Below are positions 14,263 to 20,163 of a DNA stretch of 22,896 nucleotides, in pieces; position 1 is the first letter of the stretch, and each line of letters begins with the position of its first letter. Position numbers and translations under genes: made by a program. The stretch spans positions 1 through 22,896 of the IMG/VR virus record IMGVR_UViG_3300032291_001683; one strand, written 5' to 3'. The notes under the pieces were generated by a model. The model made no database searches. It saw nothing but the letters and a program-made list of their open reading frames with translations, and was not told the DNA's origin. This DNA is from a virus.

Positions 14263-14451
14263 GTGAAAAAACCTTGTAAAGAATGTCCCCACTTCATTCG
14301 TAATCGTCACAACGATACTATTGTTGATTTTGCTGAGAGAACTGGTAAGAAACACAATTGTCATATGACTGAAGGAAAAAAAGATTTGTGGAATGTTAAA
14401 GATGAAAAGTTTGAATGTTATGGATCAAAGAGAGATAATTTAAGAAATTGA
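14263..14451 (+). CDS. Small Cys/His zinc-binding protein (DUF6283-like)
   Basis: A 62-residue protein with MKKPCKECPHFIRNRHND at the N-terminus, then KHNCHMTEGK and FECYGSKRDN. The KPCKxCP...CH...C.G pattern fits small phage/bacterial proteins of the DUF6283 type, with C5, C8, C33/H34 and C52 as probable zinc ligands. The start codon is GTG, placed exactly 4 nt after a TATCTTTG promoter element, so the mRNA is probably leaderless. Its 3' end overlaps the convergent ParB-like gene by 12 nt. A 46-nt copy of its 3' coding region appears again at 15556-15601. Function unknown. Confidence 0.78.
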   Translation: MKKPCKECPHFIRNRHNDTIVDFAERTGKKHNCHMTEGKKDLWNVKDEKFECYGSKRDNLRN

Positions 14452-15225
14452 TGTTTTTTTATTACATTTTTTACAAAAATCATCAAAATAGGTTTTTAAT
14501 AAATTATAATAATTTTTTTCTATAAAATCATCAACAATTTCTCTATTCTCATTATATAATGGTTCGTCATCATCATATTCATATTCGTCATCATCATATT
14601 CATATTCGTCATCATCATATTCATATTCGTCATCCTGTGAGGTTAAAAAATCAAGTTCATTTGATAATTCCAAATAAACACCCCTAAATACATTTAACAT
14701 AAATGATTCAAATCCCCAAAAACACGATTCACAAGAAAGGTGTGACATTTGTTTACGTAAAAGAGCCTCAATATGATTGGTTCTTCTTAAGAACCAAATT
14801 GGATAATTTTGGGATTCAAATTCCTCCCTTAAAATTCTTCTTATAGATTCTTGTAAGTTTGATTTACCAAAAAATTTTTTAATATCTTTTTTTGGTATTA
14901 ACTTTGCTTTTATTGTATTATTCCCTAAATATAAAGATTTTTGTATTCTATGATTACCATCTAACACTCTTTCGATTTCACCGCGAATGTTAACCATAAC
15001 GATTATTGGATAGCTCAAACTCGAGTTCATTATATAGAAATTTTCTTCTGGTTCTGAATGATGTGGGATATCGGGTATTTTAGATATAGGTAAATTTATT
15101 GTTGGGTAGTCCTTTGATAAATTAACTAATTCACCAACTTTACCTGTTATAAACTCATCATCAACATCAGCAGAAAATAATCCACCCAAAGGGTTATGAT
15201 ATTTTAGTTCTTTTTTATTTTTCAT
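14440..15225 (-). CDS. ParB/Srx-like domain protein with internal leader motif and acidic repeats
   Basis: A 261-residue protein. Residues about 45-112 carry a ParB/sulfiredoxin-like pattern: YPIIVMVNIRGEIERVLDGN with the HR following (DGNHR at 89-93), then LGNNTIKAKLIP. ParB-like domains are CTPases or nucleases in partition and phage DNA metabolism. Next comes NLQESIRRILREEFESQN (123-140), which resembles the leader motif of the 7496 and 9787 proteins, and then a C-terminal domain with CESCFWGFESF and a final CKKCNKK that could bind zinc. Residues near 210-235 are three perfect acidic DDEYEYD repeats. It overlaps the upstream 15484 gene by 11 nt, forming a two-gene minus-strand operon. Confidence 0.8.
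   Translation of the reverse strand: MKNKKELKYHNPLGGLFSADVDDEFITGKVGELVNLSKDYPTINLPISKIPDIPHHSEPEENFYIMNSSLSYPIIVMVNIRGEIERVLDGNHRIQKSLYLGNNTIKAKLIPKKDIKKFFGKSNLQESIRRILREEFESQNYPIWFLRRTNHIEALLRKQMSHLSCESCFWGFESFMLNVFRGVYLELSNELDFLTSQDDEYEYDDDEYEYDDDEYEYDDDEPLYNENREIVDDFIEKNYYNLLKTYFDDFCKKCNKKTSIS
14566..14628 (-). repeat. Perfect 3 x 21-bp tandem repeat
   Basis: Three identical 21-bp units lie at 14566-14586, 14587-14607 and 14608-14628, each encoding a seven-residue acidic DDEYEYD-type unit in the ParB-like protein. Perfect identity suggests recent slippage or active length variation that keeps the frame. Confidence 0.93.
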
Positions 15226-15484
15226 GTAATATATTTCTTAAATAATTTAAAATATGGTCTTGGATTTTAATATATGATTCGTGAGTGTCACTTTGTCTAC
15301 TTATCTCTTTGGCAAGATTATCATTTGAAAAAATAAAAAACCTAACCAAGTCATAAACAGAAGTTACATACGTTTGTGGGTCTTCAATGTCGGATAAACG
15401 TTTTACATCACAGACCAATTTATTCAAATCATCGATTGAAATCCGTCTCCTGATAAATATAGATGGTATAGTATTTTTTGTCAT
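15215..15484 (-). CDS. Hypothetical protein, 89 aa
   Basis: A small soluble protein starting MTKNTIPSIFIRRRISIDDL, mostly helical, without Cys clusters or membrane segments. It is the first gene of the minus-strand operon with the ParB-like protein and sits behind a well-formed minus-strand promoter, with a leader of about 25 nt. The IRRR segment may contact nucleic acid, but that is a guess. Family not firmly recognised. Confidence 0.72.
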   Translation of the reverse strand: MTKNTIPSIFIRRRISIDDLNKLVCDVKRLSDIEDPQTYVTSVYDLVRFFIFSNDNLAKEISRQSDTHESYIKIQDHILNYLRNILHEK

Positions 15485-15510
15485 TTGTGTTTTATTTTTT
15501 TAGTATGATT

Positions 15511-15541
15511 CAAATATATTAAAAAAATATTGTTTATTCAA
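15511..15541 (-). promoter_or_regulatory. Minus-strand promoter (TTG-N20-TATATTTG)
   Basis: On the minus strand, TTG at 15541-15539 and TATATTTG at 15518-15511 are separated by 20 nt, as in Bacteroidota promoters. It drives the 15484 and 15225 minus-strand genes and interleaves with the plus-strand promoter at 15530-15560. Confidence 0.7.
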
Positions 15542-15560
15542 TTTAATATGATTACATTTG
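15530..15560 (+). promoter_or_regulatory. Plus-strand promoter (TTG-N20-TACATTTG) of a leaderless gene
   Basis: TTG at 15530-15532 and TACATTTG at 15553-15560 are 20 nt apart. Four nt (TGGG) separate the element from ATG 15565, the same spacing as at 8706, 14251 and 17105. The TTTG comes from the duplicated gene tail described at 15552-15617. The TTG boxes of the two divergent promoters lie within 12 bp of each other. Confidence 0.68.
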
Positions 15561-15617
15561 TGGGATGTTAATGATGAAAAGTTTGAATGTTATGGATCAA
15601 AAAAAGAAAAAGTTTAG
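15552..15617 (+). pseudogene. Remnant of a duplicated DUF6283-like gene tail
   Basis: Between a TGA at 15549 and a TAG at 15615 this frame reads LHLWDVNDEKFECYGSKKEKV, nearly the C-terminus of the 14263 protein (DLWNVKDEKFECYGSKRDNL). At DNA level 15556-15601 matches 14384-14429 in 44 of 46 positions by my count. The rest of the gene is missing, so it is a fragment. Another frame of the same DNA now forms the beginning of the 15565 gene. Confidence 0.8.
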
Positions 15618-15795
15618 ATTACCAAGAAAAACTAAAAAAAGATTAGAAAAAGATTTCTACACTTATCCAAAAAGTGAAAGACATACTTATTTAATTGCTT
15701 GGCCATCCAAATATGAGGAAGATTATATTGCATATAAAAAAGGTTTATTAAGAGGTTTAAAAGAAGAATCAAAAAAAAGATTAAAAGATGAGTAA
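15565..15795 (+). CDS. Small basic protein, 76 aa
   Basis: A very Lys/Arg-rich soluble protein. Start at ATG 15565 is chosen by the 4-nt spacing to the TACATTTG element; residues 1-10 (MLMMKSLNVM) then come from an out-of-frame reading of a duplicated gene tail, and the conserved part probably begins at MDQKKKKFRLPRKTKKRLEK, where an internal ATG at 15592 is an alternative start. The protein continues YTYPKSERHTYLIAWPSKYE. Charge suggests nucleic-acid binding. It overlaps the next gene by 8 nt and opens a chain of five overlapping genes. Confidence 0.72.
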   Translation: MLMMKSLNVMDQKKKKFRLPRKTKKRLEKDFYTYPKSERHTYLIAWPSKYEEDYIAYKKGLLRGLKEESKKRLKDE

Positions 15796-16009
15796 TAGAG
15801 AAATAATTTATGGAGTTTGTGACAAGACAGGATCGTGCGACACCTATTTTGGATTCTTCAAAACTAAAGAAGATGCTGAACACGAAGTTCAAGTTCAGGC
15901 AAATAGACTCAAAGAGGATTTGGGTTGGATGAATATTGAAATAAAAAATGATAGGGCTATAGTTGAAGGAAAATTAGTGATAGTAATTCACCAATATGTT
16001 CTTCGATGA
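15788..16009 (+). CDS. Hypothetical protein, paralogue of the 19918 gene
   Basis: A 73-residue protein: MSNREIIYGVCDKTGSCDTY, FGFFKTKEDAEHEV and a C-terminal VIVIHQYVLR. The protein at 19918-20163 has the same order (IFGVYDKT, CDDYFGYFKKESDA, IIIHPILVR), so the two are paralogues about 4.1 kb apart. No catalytic motif is evident. It overlaps the upstream gene by 8 nt and the downstream membrane gene by 4 nt (ATGA). Function unknown. Confidence 0.78.
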   Translation: MSNREIIYGVCDKTGSCDTYFGFFKTKEDAEHEVQVQANRLKEDLGWMNIEIKNDRAIVEGKLVIVIHQYVLR

Positions 16010-16269
16010 TTAAAAAGTATTTGATTGTTTTCTTATCTGCTCTTATATTAGAGATTGGAAGCACATTTTACATTACGGTAGTCGCCGACAAGAATTATCT
16101 TGGAATGTTATTTTTTGCTTTCATCGGACCATTTTTATCATTACCTTTCGTGGGATTTATGGTTGATTCAAAAACTTGGAAGGAAAGAATGAGATTGGCA
16201 TTATGTTCGGGGCTTGGATATTTGTTTGGGTCCTTTGTTGTGATAATATTTTTAGAATTAATTAAATGA
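16006..16269 (+). CDS. Three-helix membrane protein
   Basis: An 87-residue inner-membrane protein with hydrophobic segments at about 4-26 (KYLIVFLSALILEIGSTFYI), 31-52 (LGMLFFAFIGPFLSLPFVGF) and 62-84 (LALCSGLGYLFGSFVVIIFL). It overlaps both neighbours by 4 nt and is thus part of one polycistronic unit with 15565-17092. No family recognised. Confidence 0.72.
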   Translation: MIKKYLIVFLSALILEIGSTFYITVVADKNYLGMLFFAFIGPFLSLPFVGFMVDSKTWKERMRLALCSGLGYLFGSFVVIIFLELIK

Positions 16270-16571
16270 AAACAATAGAAACTAAATTTGGAACATATAT
16301 AGATATGGAAACAGAAAGTGCAACAAAACTAACCGGTGATAAGATCACAAGGTTTGTTGAGAGATTAAAAAAAATCGGTATTGATGTAAAACTATCAGGA
16401 AACTTTCCTTGGGTTTATATTGATGAGATCTGTGGTAAAAAAGTAACTGAAACATTTGGGGGAAATTGGGGATTTACTTTGATATATCTACCAAGTAGAA
16501 ACGATAGCCCACCATCTGATTTTACAGATATTACAGAAATTTTTAAACTAATTAGAAAATACTCAAAATGA
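16266..16571 (+). CDS. Conserved-type phage hypothetical protein, 101 aa
   Basis: A soluble alpha/beta protein with the order MKTIETKFGTYIDME, a helical segment ITRFVERLKKIGI, then LSGNFPWVYIDEICGKKV, WGFTLIYLP and FTDITEIFKLIRKYSK. The GNxPWxY ... GFTxxxxP ... FTDIxxIFxxIRKY arrangement resembles small hypothetical proteins I associate with many phages, but no function is known to me. ATGA-type 4-nt overlaps on both sides place it in the 15565-17092 operon. Confidence 0.78.
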   Translation: MKTIETKFGTYIDMETESATKLTGDKITRFVERLKKIGIDVKLSGNFPWVYIDEICGKKVTETFGGNWGFTLIYLPSRNDSPPSDFTDITEIFKLIRKYSK

Positions 16572-17092
16572 ATTTAGACAAATTAACAATGGACGAACTT
16601 ATTTCATTAAGAAATGAAATTCAAGGAAAAATACATTCCTACACAGATGGTTATTTGTATATCTGTTCTGTTCGTCAGTTTGGTAGCGTATGGGAAGAAA
16701 AACCAAGTAGTTTATATGGTTTAAGAGAACTTTGTGATTCGTATTATGGAGACAATGGTATTGTTGATGTTTATACCAATAACCCAAATTTAGAATTTCC
16801 TGAAATGGAGTTTCAAAATTATGGTGACGTTATGTATATTAAATCTGAAGATGATTACCGTGACTGGGTTAAATACACTAAGAGTAAAAACTTTATTGAT
16901 GATGTAACACAAAGACTTGATGAGTGGGACGAGAAGAAAGATCTACCACTTATGTATCGTCCTTCTTTTGCTCCGATTTGGACAAGAGAAGATGTTAATG
17001 AATGGGTTACAGAGTTTGAGAGTAGGACATGGGATTTTACTGAACCAAGATCTATGAAGATAAATTATCTTGAAGAAGATGGTGAAGATTAA
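16568..17092 (+). CDS. Hypothetical acidic protein, 174 aa
   Basis: A soluble acidic protein starting MNLDKLTMDELISLRNEIQG. The region IHSYTDGYLYICSVRQFGSV and later WEEKPSSLYGL suggest a beta-rich domain, followed by a helical acidic C-terminal half. There are no metal-binding clusters or membrane segments. It overlaps the upstream gene by 4 nt and closes the overlapping chain; the next gene has its own promoter. Function unknown. Confidence 0.75.
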   Translation: MNLDKLTMDELISLRNEIQGKIHSYTDGYLYICSVRQFGSVWEEKPSSLYGLRELCDSYYGDNGIVDVYTNNPNLEFPEMEFQNYGDVMYIKSEDDYRDWVKYTKSKNFIDDVTQRLDEWDEKKDLPLMYRPSFAPIWTREDVNEWVTEFESRTWDFTEPRSMKINYLEEDGED

Positions 17093-17104
17093 AAAAATAA
17101 TTAA

Positions 17105-17112
17105 TATATTTG
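17105..17112 (+). promoter_or_regulatory. TATATTTG promoter element of a leaderless gene
   Basis: TATATTTG is followed by 4 nt (TGAT) and ATG 17117. Third clear plus-strand case of this exact spacing. It would drive the cREC-RNA ligase pair. No clear TTG at about 20 nt upstream. Confidence 0.65.
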
Positions 17113-17116
17113 TGAT

Positions 17117-17545
17117 ATGGAATTAGAAAAACAAAAATACAGAATCTATCTAGATGATGTTCGTACACCGGTAGATCCAAGTTGGATCGTTGTTCGTTCT
17201 TATGATGAATTTGTTAGTAAGATAAATGAAATTGGTTTAGAGAACATTAAACTAATATCTTTGGATCACGATTTAGGTGATGGTGCAATTGATGAATGGA
17301 AAAGAAATGTTTACACAAATTACACAATTGATTACAATAACATTACAGAAAAAACAGGTATGGATTGCGTTAAATGGTTAGTCGAACAGTGGATGAATGG
17401 TAAACCAATTGTTGATGTTGTGGTTCATTCACACAACGCAATTGGAAGTGGTAATATGACCGGGTATATTAATAACTACCGACACATCAATCGTTTGAAA
17501 CAGAACTGTATTAGACTTGAATGGGATTATACAATAGAAAAATAA
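17117..17545 (+). CDS. Cyclic-phosphate-processing receiver-like (cREC) protein
   Basis: A 142-residue receiver-like protein: YRIYLDDVRTP (8-18), VRSYDEF, LISLDHDLGDG (47-57), TGMDCVKWLVEQW (about 84-96), and VVVHSHNAIGSGNM (about 103-116). The LDDxRTP ... SLDHDLG ... HSHNxxGxxNM set defines the cyclic-phosphate-processing receiver family predicted by comparative genomics to act on 2',3'-cyclic phosphate ends or ADP-ribose cyclic phosphate in RNA repair. It lacks the phosphorelay context of true response regulators. The RNA ligase gene lies 42 nt downstream, which strongly supports an RNA-repair role. The gene appears leaderless. Confidence 0.88.
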   Translation: MELEKQKYRIYLDDVRTPVDPSWIVVRSYDEFVSKINEIGLENIKLISLDHDLGDGAIDEWKRNVYTNYTIDYNNITEKTGMDCVKWLVEQWMNGKPIVDVVVHSHNAIGSGNMTGYINNYRHINRLKQNCIRLEWDYTIEK

Positions 17546-17587
17546 AAAAATAGTTATCCAATTAGAAAAATTTAAACATATATAAAA

Positions 17588-18709
17588 ATGGAAAATTTAA
17601 ATAGTGTATGTTATGTTGGTGTAATCGGTGAGATAAGACCAATAGAAGGGGCAGATAATATAGAACTTGCCGTTGTTGGTGGATGGAACGCAATCGTAAA
17701 GAAAGGTGAATATAAAGTTACCAATTTGGTTGTTGTTGCAACTACTGATGCTGTAATACCATTGAAACTTTCTGATTCTATGGGTGTGACTAATTACTTG
17801 CGAAAAGGTCAGAGAGTTAGAACCGTGAAACTTCGTGGAGTTTATTCTGAATGTTTGATAATACCAATAGGGAGTGTTCCCCCTAAATACAGATATGAAG
17901 GATCTGATTGTATGGAATTACTTGAGGTTTTTAAATACGAACCACCCGTTAAGATGGTTGAAATGAGTGTTGGAGGTAGAAAGGTTAAATACCACCAAAA
18001 TCCTAACTTCCACGTTTATTATAAGTTTCCTAACTTGAAGAATGTTCCTGAGTTATTTACCGAAGAAGATGAGGTTGTTATCACTCGTAAAATGCACGGA
18101 ACAAACGCTCGTTATGGTATTGTAAGAAAGAAAAGATTAAATCTTTGGGATCGTGTTAGAAAATTCTTTGGTAATGAATGGGTTGAATTTGATTATGTCT
18201 ATGGGTCCCATAACGTCGAGAAAGGTTCTACATCTCAAGGATTTTATTCTACTGATGTTTGGAGAACTGTGGCAGAACAATACAATATCCAAAACAAACT
18301 TTGGAAATATGTTAAAGAATACTATACTCCTGAAAGATTGGGGACTGGTATAGTAATCTATGGTGAGATCTATGGACATGGAATACAAAAAAATTATGAC
18401 TATGGGTTAAGTGATATTCGTTTTTCTGGATTTGATGTTGAGGTTGATGGTGTTTATCGAGAGTTCTCAATAGAAAGAGGGGTTTTTAACCAATTAGATT
18501 TACCTGTGGTTGATTTACTTTATCAAGGTAATTGGAATAAAGAAACTCAAGATAGTTTTGTATTTAATAACTTTGTTGAAGGAACCAAAGTTCCACACGA
18601 AGGTGTTGTTGTAAAACATATCTGCGGTGATCGTCAAAAAGTTGGAAAAGTTATAAATCCAGATTATTTGATCGCAAGTGAAAAACATAATTATGGTGAT
18701 TCTCATTAA
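17588..18709 (+). CDS. RNA ligase, DRB0094/Rnl5 type
   Basis: A 373-residue ATP-dependent RNA ligase. The N-terminal ~130 residues form an OB-like extension (GVIGEIRPIEGADNIELAVV), as in Deinococcus DRB0094-type ligases. The nucleotidyltransferase core has motif I TRKMHGTN with the predicted adenylated Lys168, motif III/IIIa at VIYGEIYG (257-263), motif IV HEGVVVK (337-343) and motif V lysines in KVGKVINPDY (351-360). All key residues are present, so it should be active. DRB0094-type ligases seal 3'-OH/5'-phosphate RNA ends, sometimes in duplexes. With the cREC gene just upstream and the kinase/phosphoesterase pair at 8.7 kb it completes an RNA-repair set, plausibly against host anticodon nucleases. 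Confidence 0.93.
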   Translation: MENLNSVCYVGVIGEIRPIEGADNIELAVVGGWNAIVKKGEYKVTNLVVVATTDAVIPLKLSDSMGVTNYLRKGQRVRTVKLRGVYSECLIIPIGSVPPKYRYEGSDCMELLEVFKYEPPVKMVEMSVGGRKVKYHQNPNFHVYYKFPNLKNVPELFTEEDEVVITRKMHGTNARYGIVRKKRLNLWDRVRKFFGNEWVEFDYVYGSHNVEKGSTSQGFYSTDVWRTVAEQYNIQNKLWKYVKEYYTPERLGTGIVIYGEIYGHGIQKNYDYGLSDIRFSGFDVEVDGVYREFSIERGVFNQLDLPVVDLLYQGNWNKETQDSFVFNNFVEGTKVPHEGVVVKHICGDRQKVGKVINPDYLIASEKHNYGDSH

Positions 18710-18748
18710 AATATTTTAATTTATATTAGTTTTTTTCTATTAGTTATA

Positions 18749-18756
18749 TATTTATT
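18749..18756 (+). promoter_or_regulatory. TATTTATT box 4 nt before a start codon
   Basis: TATTTATT, ATAT, then ATG 18761. It belongs with the boxes at 2934, 4910 and 9776. Here too the gene behind it belongs to a homing-endonuclease unit. Confidence 0.35.
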
Positions 18757-18760
18757 ATAT

Positions 18761-18931
18761 ATGGGACGATTAAAAAAATATTCCACAGAAGAGGAAAAAA
18801 AAGACGCTCAAAAAAAATGGGCTAATCAGTATTACTATCGTAACAAAGAAAAAATAAATAAAAAGGCCATGGAGAAATACTATGAATTACAAAAAAATAT
18901 ACGACGAAATAATTCTGAGGGCGAAGAGTGA
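18761..18931 (+). CDS. Small basic protein upstream of HNH endonuclease
   Basis: A 56-residue ORF: MGRLKKYSTEEEKKDAQKKW, then ANQYYYRNKEKINKKAMEKY. The basic TEEEKK...AxxKWxxxYYYRNKEK pattern is like short DNA-binding segments that accompany phage HNH homing endonucleases. It overlaps the HNH gene by 50 nt in another frame, so the two are expressed together; it may once have been the N-terminal part of that enzyme. Function inferred only from context. Confidence 0.65.
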   Translation: MGRLKKYSTEEEKKDAQKKWANQYYYRNKEKINKKAMEKYYELQKNIRRNNSEGEE

Positions 18932-19613
18932 AGAAAGAGTTAAAGGTTGTGACATTTATTATGAATCACATCACATCATACCTAAATGTTTGGGTGGGTC
19001 TGACAATCCCAATAATTTAGTAATATTAACGGCGAAGGAACATTTTTTATGTCATAAACTATTAGTATCGATTTATCCTAAAGAAAGTAAATTAATATAT
19101 GCTTTATGGATGATGACAAATGGTAGTAATAAATATAGAAATAAACATTTAATAGTTTCTGCGAAAGATTATGAGAATCATAAAAAACTTTATGTTGAAT
19201 CATTAAAGAAACGATTAAAAGGACGAGTTGTTAGTCCTGAAGTGGGAAAAAAAATATCTAAAGCTAAGACAGGGTTTAAATTTTCAGAAGAATCTAAAAA
19301 AAGGATGAGTGAATCACAAAAAGAAAAAACAGGAGAAAAAAATTCATTCTATGGTAGAAAACATACCGAAGAGAGTAAAAAAAAGATGTCTGAAAAGGCG
19401 AAAAATAGAAAGGTAAGTGAAGAAACTAAACTTAAAATGTCAAAATCAAGAAAAGGTAGAAAACATACCGAAGAGAGTAAAAAAAAGATGTCTGAAAATA
19501 TGAAAAATATAAAAAGAAAAACTAGTGTTTGTGACATTTGTCAAGGTATTTTTTTGCCATCTAACATTAATAGACATAGAAATTCCTGTTTTATTAAAAA
19601 AAATAATACTTGA
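18882..19613 (+). CDS. HNH homing endonuclease with NUMOD3 repeats
   Basis: A 243-residue endonuclease. The HNH nuclease domain occupies about residues 20-65: YYESHHIIPKCLGGSDNPNN and LVILTAKEHFLCHKLL, with catalytic HH, N and H residues. From about 110 there are repeated basic NUMOD3-like DNA-binding motifs (SEESKKRMSE, GRKHTEESKKKMSE twice, SEETKLKMSK). The C-terminus has a putative zinc finger CDICQGIFLPSNINRHRNSC. Such genes spread by cutting alleles lacking them. No disrupted gene is apparent at the flanks, so it is a free-standing intergenic element between the RNA ligase and the small genes downstream. Confidence 0.93.
   Translation: MNYKKIYDEIILRAKSEERVKGCDIYYESHHIIPKCLGGSDNPNNLVILTAKEHFLCHKLLVSIYPKESKLIYALWMMTNGSNKYRNKHLIVSAKDYENHKKLYVESLKKRLKGRVVSPEVGKKISKAKTGFKFSEESKKRMSESQKEKTGEKNSFYGRKHTEESKKKMSEKAKNRKVSEETKLKMSKSRKGRKHTEESKKKMSENMKNIKRKTSVCDICQGIFLPSNINRHRNSCFIKKNNT
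19353..19396 (+). repeat. 44-bp perfect direct repeat, copy 1
   Basis: The 44 nt are identical to 19455-19498 and encode the NUMOD3 unit GRKHTEESKKKMSE. Identity at silent positions points to a recent duplication or gene conversion inside the endonuclease gene. Confidence 0.93.
19455..19498 (+). repeat. 44-bp perfect direct repeat, copy 2
   Basis: Second copy of the 19353-19396 unit, offset by 102 bp, which is in frame. Confidence 0.93.
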
Positions 19614-19657
19614 TGTGATCACCTTTTTTTATTATTATTTAAAAAAAAGAAAATACT

Positions 19658-19918
19658 ATGGCAACATTTTGGACAGAAGCAGAAGTAGAGTTAGATGTAA
19701 ATGACATCTACAAAAATTTATCAGACCGAGAGGTTTTGAAAATGGTTGATTTATTTGTTGAAGAAGGTTTGGTGATTTCAACAAAGACAAGTAAAAATGA
19801 AAGTATGAATTTTTTAGATCAGGAGTGGAAGAAAACACTAGTGAATCTAATGAACAATAGACACAGACTTTCAAACGAAGATGAAGAAATGATTAAATCA
19901 ATCTCAAACAAGTTGTGA
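19658..19918 (+). CDS. Hypothetical protein, 86 aa
   Basis: A small acidic, mostly helical protein: MATFWTEAEVELDVNDIYKN, LSDREVLKMVDLFVEEGLV, and a C-terminal helix LSNEDEEMIKSISNKL. The VELDVNDIYxxLSDRE pattern suggests a small regulatory or structural phage protein, but I cannot name a family. It follows an A-rich leader and has no clear TAnnTTTG element. Its stop TGA shares a base with the next ATG. Confidence 0.75.
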   Translation: MATFWTEAEVELDVNDIYKNLSDREVLKMVDLFVEEGLVISTKTSKNESMNFLDQEWKKTLVNLMNNRHRLSNEDEEMIKSISNKL

Positions 19919-20163
19919 TGATCAAAGAAACTAACATGATTTTTGGTGTTTATGATAAAACAAGAGGTGTTGGAGGTTGTGATGATTATTTTGGGTATTT
20001 CAAAAAAGAATCAGATGCGAGAACAGAAATGAAAACACAATTTGAACATTTTAAATCTAAAAATCCAAAAGACACTTTAAAACTTTATAAAGATAGAGTT
20101 GTTAAGGTTAAAGAAAAAACAGAAGAAATATTAATAATAATACACCCAATTTTAGTAAGATGA
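19918..20163 (+). CDS. Hypothetical protein, paralogue of the 15788 gene
   Basis: About 81 residues: MIKETNMIFGVYDKTRGVGG, then CDDYFGYFKKESDARTEM and ILIIIHPILVR at the end. The order and spacing of these segments match the 15788 protein. I place the start at ATG 19918, overlapping the previous TGA; GTG 19915 and an internal ATG at 19936 are alternatives. It overlaps the next gene by 4 nt (ATGA), as its paralogue does. Function unknown. Confidence 0.77.
   Translation: MIKETNMIFGVYDKTRGVGGCDDYFGYFKKESDARTEMKTQFEHFKSKNPKDTLKLYKDRVVKVKEKTEEILIIIHPILVR

Noticed and set aside
14384-15601. The 46-bp repeat as insertion-sequence ends
   Set aside because: It is a direct repeat of coding sequence, without transposase, terminal inverted repeats or target-site duplications.
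18153-18353. Plus-strand ORF inside the RNA ligase gene
   Set aside because: It overlaps the conserved ligase core completely in another frame and has no features of its own.
19611-19630. GTGATCAC palindrome plus T run after the HNH gene as terminator
   Set aside because: The only possible hairpin is a 4-bp TGAT/ATCA stem; too weak to call.
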